From Russula earlei (lineage: Eukaryota; Basidiomycota; Agaricomycetes; Russulales; Russulaceae), in contig JAGFNK010000019.1 in assembly GCA_025769875.1 (NCBI GenBank), forward strand, positions 186,001 to 250,000: a stretch of 64,000 bases of DNA, read 5' to 3'. Shown here piece by piece: positions 13,201 through 23,807 of the stretch (position 1 is its first letter; the number at the start of each line of letters is the position of its first letter). Both the position numbers and the translations under genes were made by a program. The notes under the pieces are model-generated. The model made no database searches. It was given only the letters and a program-made list of their open reading frames with translations, and was not told the DNA's origin.

Positions 13201-13450
13201 ATCCAACTAAGAAAACACCAAGGAAGACCTGACACCATTTGACTGAAACCAGCCTACACCATAATTTATCCTTGGAACAATGGTCATTGGACTATAACCA
13301 TTGTCTAAACTTATGAGCACTAGAAGAGACATTACTGATGACAAAGAGAATCTAATCCCACTTTTATTTGAAAACCTCAGCTACAACACCCAAGACCACT
13401 GTTATCAAGGAAAACTTGCAGAAACACCTATCATCAATCATGGAAATCTT
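10245..13450 (+). pseudogene. Unassigned coding-like region upstream of gag in the Gypsy element
   Basis: Between the 5' LTR and the Harbinger insertion lie long open stretches in the retrotransposon sense: a Pro/Ser-rich start (from 10291, MSTPNSPTFVNTSLRLSS), a frame change near 10590, then a continuous frame to 11178 (with DADFPLRCIAYIFNTSLFRK), the LTR-like insertion, and further frames at 11925-13005 and 13015-13450. The coding character seems to resume after the Harbinger element (16844-17090). Together these would give an extra protein or N-terminal extension of perhaps 1000 residues ahead of Gag. I do not recognise a family. Several frame changes and stops mean that it is decayed. Confidence 0.5.
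11179..11924 (+). repeat. LTR-like block inserted in the Gypsy element
   Basis: Begins TGTTAGGATTCTC and ends ACACCCTAACA, so its tips are inverted repeats TGTTAGG/CCTAACA as in many LTRs. Inside it has a TATA-like word (CATATAAATAGTC, near 11480) and a following AT-rich stretch. It interrupts the coding-like region of the host retrotransposon. No matching 5-bp duplication was found (CATGG before, AACCT after), so it may be a solo LTR whose borders were altered, or the exact ends may be misplaced. Confidence 0.55.
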
Positions 13451-13836
13451 TCAGGCCCCATTTACAAACCAAGAATTCTTGAATCTTGAACTTGAACTCG
13501 GATTTTGGTATTTTCCGGGGGTGACAGGAGTCACAGGTGTGATGAACGATAACTTGATTAACTAATATGAGTTTCTTTAATTATAATTTCTTTAATTATA
13601 ATTATGAGCTCTTTCCCACCAGATTTGCAGATTCGCTTGTTGTAATTGCATATTCGCATGTGTGAAGTTAGATGTCCGCATACTCGGAGTTGACTCGGGA
13701 GTCGGTACTCGGCTTTGTTCAGGACTTTCCCTCTGTTGTCTTTTTCCATGTATGCATGGCATGCGTTTTTCTCTCGCCTTCTTTTTTTAATCCCCTCCTC
13801 CCTCCATACCTCCTTTGTTCAGTACCCCCATCATAC

Positions 13837-15022
13837 ATGCAGACCTGCTCAGCCTCTGATTCTTCTGTGGGAGAAAGTCAAGCAGATGGTAACGCCACAT
13901 GGACAACTAAGGATGAAGCAGCCTTTTTAGAATTTTCTTTTGGAGCATAGGGACGAAATGACCTCCAACTCTATGTTCAAGGACCACATCTTCAACGATG
14001 CAGCCTCTCAGATCAACCCCCTTCGTGAGAAGGGTGGCATCAAGACTGGGAGCACATGCAAAACAAAATGGAACAGGGTGCTGTATCGTCCACTTCATCC
14101 CTTCCCTCAACGCTGATGCCGTCCAACAGTTGAAGACTGAATACAGTATCATCTCCTTCCTCAAGCTACAGTCTGGGTTTCCCTGGGATGATGAGAAAGG
14201 AGTGGATGTAGGGTTAGAAATGGAGGGGCAGTGGGCCAATTTAGTCAAGGTGTGTGTATAACTCCTGCTTCTTTAACAACAGTCTGACCTTAGCAGAAAA
14301 AACCAAGTGCCAAGAAGTACCGCAACAAGGGCTGGTCACATTGCAAGGCTATGGAGTCTCTTGTTGGATCGAAATCCAAAGGCAAAAGTGCCTATTGGGG
14401 TACACAGAAAACACTTCGTGCAGATTCAGATCCTCCATCCCAGTCAACTTCTCAGTCTGTCCCCCAACTCATTCGGATCTCAATTTGATGGTGGTGCGTT
14501 TCTCATCAACTTCACTATCAAATGCCTCTCCTCTCACCCTGCTTCTCAGTTCGGAAGCATAGATCTGATCACGTCTCCGTAAGTGAAACGTCAAGCAAAA
14601 AACAAAGGACCGACACTGCGGCATCCGCTGTTGTTGGTATGTCAGCGGTCATGAACAGGGTCATTGAGTCCTTTGACTCGACTGTGCAAGCTCTCAACGA
14701 GCCCGAGCCTGAGCCTGCCCTTGAAGCCGCACCCTCACTTGATGAACAACTTGGGAATGCGTCTACAGGTGCTGTTGTACCTGTGCTTATGATGGTTCCT
14801 GAGCATGCACGTTGGTCGCTGGCAGTCAAAACCCTTGCCACTGATATCAAGGATGGTCACTGGCTGCCAACAGGCGACATTGTCCCAGCACTCAGCCTCC
14901 TCTCCAATGGCAATATTGCAGATGTTGATAGTTACCTCACACTTGGATTAGATAAGGATCCAGAATTGCATGATCTTGCGCGTCAATACATATGTAATAT
15001 GTTAGCACAAACCAAGTTGTAA
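13837..15022 (+). CDS. Harbinger Myb/SANT-like DNA-binding protein
   Basis: The accessory protein of PIF/Harbinger elements, which helps bring the transposase to the element ends. The ATG at 13837 opens with a Ser/Gly-rich leader and then ATWTTKDEAAFLEF, the first helix of a Myb/SANT-like domain. Further helices follow after a probable intron near 13950 (LREKGGIKTGSTCKTKWNR, then SGFPWDDEKGVDVG near 14170). After another splice near 14250-14300 there are KNKGW and KAMESLVG motifs. The last exon (14522-15022) is acidic and helical and ends at TAA 15022. A stop or splice is needed near 14110 and near 14480, so the gene may be slightly damaged. It is transcribed toward the transposase, which starts about 230 bp downstream. 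Confidence 0.7.
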
Positions 15023-15254
15023 TTGTAATTTCAAATGTCATGTTGTCATGTGTTATGTGTATGTAAAATAATTTGTCATTGATGGTATCATGCAGTCACA
15101 GGGTGGACTGAGTCCGTCTATGCTGACTCAGTCTGCTTGGCGGCAAAGAAAAACTTTCAAAGCGTTGCGTTGTCCATCCCATCATTTCCCCCCCCCAATG
15201 CCCAATCAATGACTGGTAAAGAAGCGATGCCAACGACTTGTGGTCCTCTTGCAT

Positions 15255-16507
15255 ATGTCGACTCTTGTCTTGCTTTGCTGTGAAGCATATATACAACTCC
15301 TCCAAGCCATCTGTCCTCGTCGTATTCCATATCACACATCAGCATTAACTGGGGCTGCGTGGGTTCATGAACTACTCACTGGCCATCCAGAGCACATTTG
15401 GAGCGAGCTTGGAGTACATAAACATGTCTTTGACACCCTCCGGCGGACCATTCGAAACCTTGGTGTTGCCTCATCACGACATGTCCTAATTGAAGAACAA
15501 ATCGCCATCTTCCTCTATACTGCTGTTACAGGGCTGTCATCAACTCATGTCGGAGAGCGTTTCCAGCGGTCACCCCGCACCATTTCAAAGTACGTATCAC
15601 TTGGGTTTCTTCACACTTGTTCTGACAGGCAGTTAGGTATTTTAAAAAAATTCTTGGAGTTCTCTCAAGCCCCCCCTTCTATACCACATTTGTGCAGCTC
15701 CCTGACGCCAATTCACCCCCTCACCCCTTTATCTGAAGTAACCCCAAGCTCTATCCATATCTCAAGGATGCCCTAGGCGCTGTCGATGGCACACATATCA
15801 AGTGTTCTGCCACTGCTGACGAGCGTGACATGGTGAGGAACCACAAAGGAGTAATCACACAGAACTGCCTTGTGGCATGTTCTTTCGACCTCCGCTTCAC
15901 CTATCTCCTGACTGGTTGGGAGGGTTCCACTGCTGATGCAACACTCTTCCTTGACGCACGACTTTCTGATTTTTTTATCCCAAGCGGAAAGTATTATCTT
16001 GGCGATGGAGGCTTTGCCTCATCAGATGTACTTCTCACCCCTTATCGAGGTGTGCAGTACCATCTCGCCGAATGGGGTCGCGCAAACACAAGGTAATGTT
16101 TCTCATCTCCTGAGTTTTCTCACTGACATTTGTCCCAGGCCATGCACGCGTGAGGAGTTGTTCAATCTGCGTCATGCTCAAGCTCGCAATGTCGTAGAAC
16201 GCATCTTTGGAATCCTCAAGCGATGGTTCCAATTACTTGATCGTCCCCTTAACTATAACATGTCAATTCAGGTGCACATCCCAGCTGCGCTTGCAGTACT
16301 GCACAATTTTATTCGTGAGTATGATCCTAGGGAGATTTCCGCCTTTGATGATGTGGCTGAGCTCCACATGGGCTCTCAAGATGAGGAGGAGGCTGGTGAA
16401 CTTGCTGAAGGCCCAGTGACACAGCGTGAGAGGGAGCGAGCAAATCGCAGGTGAGACAGAATTGCTGGTGACATGTGGGAGCAATATGTGAGAATGAGAA
16501 TTTGAAG
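15255..16507 (+). CDS. PIF/Harbinger transposase (DDE_Tnp_4), probably with one stop near the C terminus
   Basis: Cut-and-paste transposase. Exon 1 carries a helical N-terminal region (AWVHELLTGHPEHIWSELG, then HVGERFQRSPRTISK). An intron starts near 15591. The catalytic core follows: first Asp in AVDGTHI (near 15785), second Asp in GSTADATLF (near 15932), and Glu in NVVERIFG (near 16192) after an intron at about 16093-16138. The strongly conserved block YRGVQYHLAEWG is intact. All three DDE residues are present. TGA at 16453 stands where Arg (CGA) fits, and the frame continues to a second TGA at 16507 with DMWEQYVRMRI, so the last 17 residues may have been cut off by CpG decay. The family tail suggests that the loss may be mild. 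Possibly the trans-acting partner of the MITE at 3307-3842. Confidence 0.85.
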
Positions 16508-16843
16508 GGCGCATGTTGACTAGCATAGAATTTCATGTATGTACAAACTATGCCCTCCATATCGCCATCTGGCCAACATGATGTAGAAATATTTTTTTTA
16601 CAAATCATGTGTTACCTCATGTGAATATGCACACATGCGAATATGCAATTACAACAAGCGAATTTGCAAATCTGGTGGGAAAAAGCTCATAATTATAATT
16701 AAAGAAATTATAATTAAAGAAACTCGTATTAGTTAATCAAGTTATCGTTCATCACGCCTGTGACTCCTGTCACCCCTGGAAAATACTGAAATCCGAGTTC
16801 AAGTTCAAGATTCAAGAATTCTCGGTTGGTAAATGGGGCCTCA

Positions 16844-18950
16844 GACACTTGGTTCTATGAATACGACAATGATGAAGTTACCACTGCTCAACTTAAAGCA
16901 GCAGCCCCAGGAGCAGAAAATGTTCAAGACTTCAATCCCTATAACTATACAAGCCTCTTTCTAGACAAACCAGTTAAGTGGAGCCGTTCTAGAAAACATT
17001 GGGTTTACTACAACAACCGAGAAGTTGATTTTACTGCCAGAACAACTCAAGAAGTTACTGCCATCCTAGGAACTGCACCAAGTACTTGAAGCACTACTCC
17101 AGGACCCTCCACCCGACATAATACTCAACAACCTACTCCTCATACAGTTAGCAACATACCACAAACAGTCCCTCGAGCACTCACTCCAACTAGAATCCAA
17201 TTACAAGGCTCAGCCCCACCTATTGTTACAACTGCAACAACTCAGAATCCTGCCATGTCAAGCAATCCACACCTTGTTGGAACTGCACCAGAACCCTTTG
17301 ATGGAAAGGCTGATAATGCAGAAGCTTTTTGGGCAGCCTTGGCCAATTATTACTATGTCAATGGCGACTCCTTTACAGGTGAAAGCAAGAAAGTTGCTGC
17401 TGCACTAACCCACTTTAAAGTAGGAACACCTGCCAGAGCATGGGCTAGAGAACAAACCACTAAAGCTATGGCTCAAACAGTAGCAGACTATGGATCCTGG
17501 GACGACTTCAAGAAAGCCTTTGCCAATCATTTTATCCCTGCAGAAGCAGAACTGGCCTCCGCTAACACCATGCACACCTATTATCAAGGGAAACTACCAT
17601 TTAATGAATAGTATCAAAAATGGTCACACCATGCATCACGAGCTACCACTGATGAAAGGATGAAGATGTACGCATTCAGGAAGAACATTAACCCAGCCCT
17701 ACATCAAAAGATATTGGGAATCACACCAACACCAACCACACTTGCAGCCCTTGTCAAGGCAGCAAGAGAATTTGACAACCTATTCCACCTGTTACACCAT
17801 TTTCCTTTTATGTTTACCACTTACCTTTTGCTATGGACTGCTTGCTTTCGTACATCCCTTTACTTACTAGTCTCATGATCTCTTATGTCTTGTGATCCCT
17901 TCTGTGTTATCATGTGATCCATACACGTCCAGGTAACACTGGATTGCTGTTACTTTCCCTTTGTTTGGTTCTCTTTCCATTTATATTCACTTCTTAGTTT
18001 TGACTGTGCAATGCTGCGCACCTACTGTGCAGCACAGCTACTTGGTTCTGACTCATTCGTGGCCTCCTTCCTATGACTCATACTTATTATGACTCCTACT
18101 ATACTAGTAGCACAGTCAAAGCGCAGCTATTGCTGCGCTTCTCCTGTATATATAAGCTCAGTACTTTGTGACCAAAGCCCTAAGCTTGGTCTCTTGTAGA
18201 ATCCAACCTACTCTTGTCCAACATATTCTCCTGCAACCCACTTCACTCTCACAAACTTAAACCACAACCACCTCTCCATTTCATCAACTCTCAACACACC
18301 ATCCACCATCTACTCTTCACCTTTCCCTTCCTTCCCTAAGAGTCTCTCTTCACTCCCTGAGAAGAGCTCTCCTCCTTTAAGACCTACCTTCCTCTACTCT
18401 CTCTGCATTGTTCAAGGTCCCCGACAGACTTTAATACATATAGCTAGTGGAACCAGCCCTAGTCTATCCCATTATAAACTTACCCTAGCTTCTCAACAGA
18501 CCGAGTTGTACTAGGAAGGGTCTATTGGCCATAACCTGTTTAGCATAAAACACTTCAACCGCTGCAGGGATCCTTACTCATTATACACAGGAACCAGCCC
18601 ATTTCTTGAACACCTCTCTATCATCAACTTGTTTTCCGCTTGTGAACTGACATGGCTAGTTACCGTGACACCACCTGTACAATTCCACAGCCTTTTGAGG
18701 AGGACACTCTGTGCATGCCCAAGGACTAAACACTCAAGGATCAGACAATCCATTAGAAATTAACTTATACCAAGGGGAACCTAACAAACAGCCCTGGGAA
18801 TCCAGAAGTGAAAGGAAACCCCTCACAGATGCAGAGAAAGAGTTTCAACACAAGAGCAACCTCTGTTATTACTGTGGAAAGAAGAACCATATGGCAAACC
18901 AGTTGTAGAGCAAAGAAGGCAGCCCAAGGACATCAAAAACAAGGATCTTG
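16844..18950 (+). pseudogene. gag region of the Gypsy element, interrupted by a solo LTR
   Basis: After an open stretch at 16844-17090 and a Thr/Pro-rich linker, the frame from 17255 encodes a Gag capsid-like protein: VGTAPEPFDGKADNAEAFW, TPARAWAREQTTKAM, WDDFKKAFANHFIP, as in the retrotransposon Gag domain of fungal Gypsy elements. At 17789 it is broken by the solo LTR (17790-18670). Removing that LTR restores the frame. A zinc knuckle (CYYCGKKNHMA, near 18860-18895) follows, with a one-base frame slip before its last Cys (SCRAKKAA). In-frame TGA near 18697 and TAG near 18905 also interrupt it. Gag would package the element RNA, but this copy cannot make the full protein. Confidence 0.82.
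17790..18670 (+). repeat. Solo LTR of a second retrotransposon family
   Basis: 881 bp, beginning TGTTACACCATTTTCC and ending GTTACCGTGACA, flanked on both sides by CCACC (17785-17789 and 18671-18675), a perfect 5-bp duplication. It contains a TATA-like word (CTGTATATATAAGC, near 18145). It sits in the middle of the gag gene, and no internal region is present, so an inserted element has recombined between its LTRs and left one behind. It shares only the terminal dinucleotides with the LTRs of the host element. Confidence 0.9.
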
Positions 18951-19149
18951 CCCCCGAACAGTAAGAGCTACTACTATCCAAGATGAAAATATCGAACCTG
19001 CACAAGAAGAACTGGTCCCTGTCACATCATTGACTACCTGGAGAGATACACTTGCAGACTCAATCCCTTGCCCTAGATCAGCTCCTATGGATTTTTAATT
19101 GGACCCCCTTCCACACCAAGAAGGGACACAGTCCAAATCAGTACAATAC

Positions 19150-21320
19150 AACAAGAAATCAATTACCCCAAGGTTTTTACCAAGAATATCTGCTCCCCAT
19201 CCATTTCTTTGAAAGTTACTCTTGTGGGGAAGACGAGTGGCAAAGAAATTGGTGCAAGAGCCCTACTTGACAGTGGGGCAGAAGGAATGATAATTCACGA
19301 ACAATTTGCACAAAGACACCACCTACACCTCTGAACCATGACCAGACCATTGCCTGCACAAAATGTGGATGGAACACAAAATGCCAATGGACTAATATGC
19401 TTTAGCACTATCCAGAGACTTCGCATTTGAGCGCACACAGGCGCTACCCATGATGAACAAGCAGAATTCCTTGTCACTAACATTGGAGACCATGACATTA
19501 TCCTAGGAACAGATTGGTTATGACACCATAACCCAGATATTGATTGGGCAAATGATACAATCATGCTGAAGAATTGCCCCCAAACCTGTCTTACGATGCA
19601 CCCAAGTATAACCATTGCATCTGCATCTGGAACGCAGAATTACCAAATACAAGCACTTAGGATGAACAAATCTACAATGCTTTTAGACCAATAGCAATTA
19701 ACATATGAGTGAAATCAACAACATCTACTAAGTTAGCAACATCTGAAACACCGCAGAAGGCACTAGATGAACTCATTCCCCCCCAATTCTTGAAGTGGTG
19801 AAAGGTGTTTGATGAACAAGCTTCCCAACATCTTCCTGCTCACCAACCATGGGACCATGCAATCAACCTGAAACCAGGAGTCACCCAACATGATTGTGGC
19901 ATCTATTGACTTACTCCCAAGGAATTACAAGCCCTAAAAGAATATCTAGATGAACATTTGAAGAGAGGCACTATTTGACCATTGAAAGCAGCTATTGCCA
20001 GCCCATTCTTCTTTGTAGAAAAGAAAGGAGGAACTCTACGACCAGTACAAGACTACAGAGCCCTGAATACAGCAACTATCAAAGACGCATACCCATTACC
20101 ACTGATTCCTGAATTAATTGACAAACTCCAGGGAGCCCAATACTTCACCACGTTTGATGTACGATGGGGATACAATAATATCTGCCTAAGAGAGGGTGAT
20201 GAACACCTCACAGCATTCAAGACACTATTAGGACTCTTCAAACCACTAATAATGACATTTGGTCTCTGCAATGCCCCAGCCACTTTCCAATGTTTATGAA
20301 CACAATCCTAGCAGAATACATTGCCACCAAACAAGTGGTAGTTTATCTGGATGATATATTAATCATGGCACAGACCCTGAACGAACTGGACGACTGAACA
20401 CACAAGGTCCTAAAGACACTCCAAGACCACAACTTATACTTGAAACCAGAAAAATGTGCTTTTCGGCAAACCTCTATTAGCTACCTAGGCATCAATATCT
20501 CCCAAGGACAAATATCCATGGACCAGGACAAGTTAATGGGCATTACAAAGTGGCCTACTCCAACCAATGTTACCAAAGTACAAGCATTTCTTGGATTTTG
20601 CAACTTCTATTGACAATTTATCCACCAATACTCACAATAGCATGACCCTTGTTTAATTTAACAAAGAAAGAAAACCCCTTCAAATGGGAAGATGATGAAG
20701 AACAAGCATTTAGAAAATTAATCCAAGCATTCACAACAGCCCCAGTCCTCATGTTACCTGATCATACAAACCCTTTTGACTCATCTGCGATGCAAGCGAC
20801 TTTGCAGTTGGTTCAATTCTAGAACAACCTGATGAGTTTAACAGATATCACCCAGTAGCCTATTTTTTAAAGTCCTTGGACCCTGCACAACGAAATTACA
20901 TGATTTACAATAAAGAACTTCTTGCCATTGTCTCATCCCTCTGGCACTTTCGACACTACCTCAAAGGTGCAGCACACCCTATTGATTTATGGACGGACCA
21001 CAATAATTTGACGTACTTCATGACAAAACAGAAACTCACTTGACGACAAGCCTGATGGGCACTCCTTCTCAGCAATTTTGACTTCACTATCATGCATCAC
21101 CCAGGAACCACAAACAAAGCAGATGGTCTGTCCAGACAGCCAGACTTTAAAGAGGGGATACAAAACGAAAATGATGGAAAGATACTCCTGGACGATAAAT
21201 ATTTTAAAATCAGAGCAACACACACCTCTGCTACAGAACCAATCAGTGATCAAGACCTTCAACAACAACTATGATCTAGCAAAGACTATGACCCAGAAGT
21301 ATCTAATGTGTTAGCAATCA
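19150..21320 (+). pseudogene. pol of the Gypsy element: protease, reverse transcriptase, RNase H
   Basis: Retropepsin-like protease with LLDSGAEG (active site near 19265) and IILGTDWL near 19500. Reverse transcriptase from about 19970: SPFFFVEKKGG, PVQDYRALN, FTTFDVRWGYNN, FGLCNAPATFQ and the catalytic YLDD near 20343-20355, then YLGINIS and a FLGFCNFY block. RNase H follows with DASDFAVG near 20790, SLDPAQRNY and LWTDHNNLTYF near 20985. Stops in this stretch are mostly TGA at places where the family has Arg: 19977, 20395, 20611, 20777, 21041, 21053, 21272. Each is one C-to-T change from CGA. One frame slip occurs near 20300 and another near 20640. The enzyme order is that of Ty3/Gypsy. Confidence 0.9.
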
Positions 21321-21340
21321 TTATAAAGAATGGACCAAGA

Positions 21341-22726
21341 TGATTGTCCAAAGGCCTACAGGACTGGAATCTCAAAGATGGACTAATATTAATCAAAGGA
21401 AAAATCTACATCCTGAACAATGACACCCTACAAAAGAAGATTTTGAGACTACACCATGACTCTCTTGCCATGGGACATCCTGGTCAATAGAAAACCTATG
21501 AACTAATCAGTCAAAACTATTGGTGGCCAGGGATGCTAACCTACATCAAAAATTATGTAGAAGGTTGTGCAATTTGCCAAAGCACAAAAAACCACCCAAA
21601 GACAGAAACACCCCTTGTACCCATTACACCAGCTGGAGAAGTATGGAAAAGCATTACCATGGACTTTATCATGGACCTACCGATTTCACAAGGCTTTGAT
21701 AGCCTCTTAGTTGTGGTAGATCAATTCAGCAAAGCAATAATCATTACCCCTTGCCACAAAACAATCACAGCAGACAAAACAGCAAACCTGATCATGAACA
21801 ATGTCTGGAGAAGAATAGGCCTTCCAGCGCAAATAATATCAGACAGAGGCCCTCAATTCGCAGCAAAAGTTACTCAAGAACTATGGAAGAAATTAAATGT
21901 CAAAGTATCATTGAGCACAGCATATCACCCACAGACAGATGGAGAAACAGAACGAGTTATCCAAGAACTAGAACAATACCTACAAATATTTTTCAACCAC
22001 CAAGAAGACAATTGGGCAGAACTAATTCCCTTTATGGAGTTTGCACATAATGCCAGACAACACAGTGCGACAAATAAACCCCCTTTTGGGGTCTGGTATG
22101 GCTTTAACCCAACATTTGCTCCACCCCTCACCTTTACATCAAAGTTCCCTTCAATCCAAGAAAGACTAACGAGACTAAACCAACTCAGAGAAGAAGTAGC
22201 CGCCTCTCTAAACCAAGCAACAGAAACCATGAAACAATCAGGACCTCAGTCCCCAACATTTCACTTTAAAGAAGGAGATCAAGTATGGTTGGAAGCCAGA
22301 AATCTATGAACCACTCACCCAAAAGCAAAACTAGCCCCTCAACGTTATGGACCATTCAAAGTCATCACAGCATATCCAGTAAACGTTCACCTCAAATTAC
22401 CAAGGTCTTGGAAGATACACCCAGTTTTTCATCATTCCCTGATTAAACCTTACAAAGAAACCACTGCCCACGGTCCTAACTTCTCAAACCCACCACCTAT
22501 ACTGGTCAAAGGAGAAGAACAATACAAAGTAGAACAAATCTTAAGCTCTCAACTTTCCCTAAACCACAAAGGGATTCAATATCTAGTAAAATGGAAAGGA
22601 TACACTGCCGCAGAGAATACCTGGGAACCAGTGTCTAACCTATCTAAAGCGCAACTACTAGTCAAAGAATTTCATTGGAAATATCCAAAGGCACTTAAAA
22701 CGGTTCCCACCAGGAGTAACCCCTAA
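21341..22726 (+). pseudogene. pol of the Gypsy element: integrase with C-terminal chromodomain
   Basis: The integrase starts with the HHCC zinc-binding part (HHDSLAMGHPG near 21455; CAICQSTK near 21570). The DDE core follows with Asp in TMDFIMDLP (near 21660), Asp in IISDRGPQF (near 21837) and Glu in TDGETERVIQE (near 21945); all three catalytic residues are intact in a 258-codon open frame at 21533-22309. The C-terminal part has QRYGPFKVI and HPVFHHSLIKPY, and then a chromodomain (QYLVKWKGYTAAENTWEP, near 22577-22630) ending at TAA 22724-22726. Chromodomains of this type direct integration to heterochromatin marked by H3K9 methylation, which fits the nested position. TGA at 21341 and 22306 (Arg expected) and TAG near 21487 interrupt the frame. 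Confidence 0.92.
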
Positions 22727-22959
22727 ACCAACAACTCTCATCATGACTTCCATCAACAACTATCTTTATCCTTGTTACCAAGGCACTTTTCAGAGAACCC
22801 CTGTGATCACATGCACCCAATTGACCACAGCTATCCCCAAAACAATCCAGAGAACACAAGAGAATTCCCCATGACCAAACAGACTTCGACTCTTCATATG
22901 CAAACTACTCCATCTTCCAAAGAAACAAGTCCCTACTGTTGCAGGAGCAACAAGTCTAT

Positions 22960-22969
22960 AAAGAGGGGA
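22960..22969 (+). promoter_or_regulatory. Polypurine tract of the Gypsy element
   Basis: AAAGAGGGGA lies four bases upstream of the 3' LTR (which begins at 22974). A purine run in this place serves as the primer for plus-strand DNA synthesis in LTR retrotransposons. Its position supports the LTR border derived from the target duplication. Confidence 0.8.
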
Positions 22970-22973
22970 TGAA

Positions 22974-23802
22974 TGTTATGAACCAAGGCCAGGTCCTGGC
23001 TATATATTGTCCTATTTCACTCAAGAGAGACCTCTATCACTTTGCATTGCCAACTCCCTTCCATTTCATGGGCTATCCCTCCTGCGGTGCAAGATATTGC
23101 TATTGCAAAGGCACTATAGCACGACCAGGCACCTGTTTCCTAATCGGGTAATCATTGCGTGGCAGCCACATGGCCACCCAGCCACCAAGAACCCAGAACA
23201 GCAGCACAAACTCCTAGAAACTGTTGCATAACTCATCTGACATCATCAAGGCTCCAATGACATCATGGCTGACTGAGCAACTCCACAGTGACCTCATAGG
23301 CTCACTAAGCGCTCCACAGTGACATCATAATGATGTCATCACTCCACAATGATCAGTAATGCACTCAGTAAGCCTGAAACTTGACACAAGCAAGTTTATG
23401 CCTCTGTAGTCCTATTGGATGGTACCAAAGGGTCTAGAATAGTTCCAGTCCTTTGTAATCGACCCTGTACACTGTATATAAGCCCCAATGTAGCATGGCA
23501 GTTGTCAGACTGTCCATTTGTGATACTCTCATCTTCCTGGGTACTCCCCTGCGACCGCTCAGTCTAAAGCCTTCCCTCGTCCTTAAGGTACTCTTCAATG
23601 ACCACCTTGTTTAAAGCCCCCTTGCTGCACTGGCCTCTACTCTTTGCCTCTGCCTTCTGCAACACATACCAGTCCCCATCTGGTATCTTCTGGTTGTTTG
23701 GCTTGTCCTCCTGTTCAACACCATTTACACTGTGTACCATTTGTTCCAACCCTTGCCCACCTGCTCCTGAGTCCTTAGTGATCAGCAGTATGTGTCCTGA
23801 CA
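22974..23802 (+). repeat. 3' LTR of the Gypsy element
   Basis: 829 bp, beginning TGTTATGAACC and ending TGTCCTGACA, followed by the right copy of the target duplication TTGAG at 23803-23807. It is the same length as the 5' LTR and aligns with it throughout. Differences are mostly C/T or G/A, concentrated in the last 250 bases. Confidence 0.95.
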
Positions 23803-23807
23803 TTGAG

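Larger units (their letters stand above)
13454..16840 (+). mobile_element. PIF/Harbinger transposon, nearly intact
   Basis: A 3387-bp element starting GGCCCCATTTACAAACC and ending GGTTGGTAAATGGGGCC, with terminal inverted repeats that extend well beyond 100 bp (they include AGAATTCTTGAATCTTGAAC, GTGACAGG words and TTTCTTTAATTATAATT repeats). It is flanked by a 3-bp TCA duplication at 13451-13453 and 16841-16843. It carries the two genes typical of the superfamily in the same direction: a Myb/SANT-like DNA-binding protein (13837-15022) and a DDE_Tnp_4 transposase (15255-16507). It lies inside the Gypsy element and retains more CpG than its host, so it is one of the youngest insertions here. 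The MITE at 3307-3842 shares its ends. Confidence 0.93.
9416..23802 (+). mobile_element. Chromodomain Ty3/Gypsy LTR retrotransposon, full-length but dead
   Basis: 14,387 bp with 829-bp LTRs at 9416-10244 and 22974-23802 and the duplication TTGAG on both sides. The internal region has gag, a zinc knuckle, aspartic protease, reverse transcriptase, RNase H, integrase and a C-terminal chromodomain in the Ty3/Gypsy (chromovirus) order, plus an unusually long coding-like region upstream of gag. Secondary insertions account for about 5 kb of its length: an LTR-like block (11179-11924), a Harbinger element (13454-16840) and a solo LTR (17790-18670). The two LTRs differ at about 30 positions by eye, nearly all transitions and many at CpG, so the insertion is not recent. 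In-frame stops in gag and pol make it non-autonomous now. Confidence 0.95.

Noticed and set aside
19977..22308. TGA read as arginine (genetic recoding) in the retrotransposon
   Set aside because: Host genes here end at TGA, TAG and TAA normally (for instance MSH2, RBR and RRF1 end at TGA). CpG decay explains the pattern without recoding.
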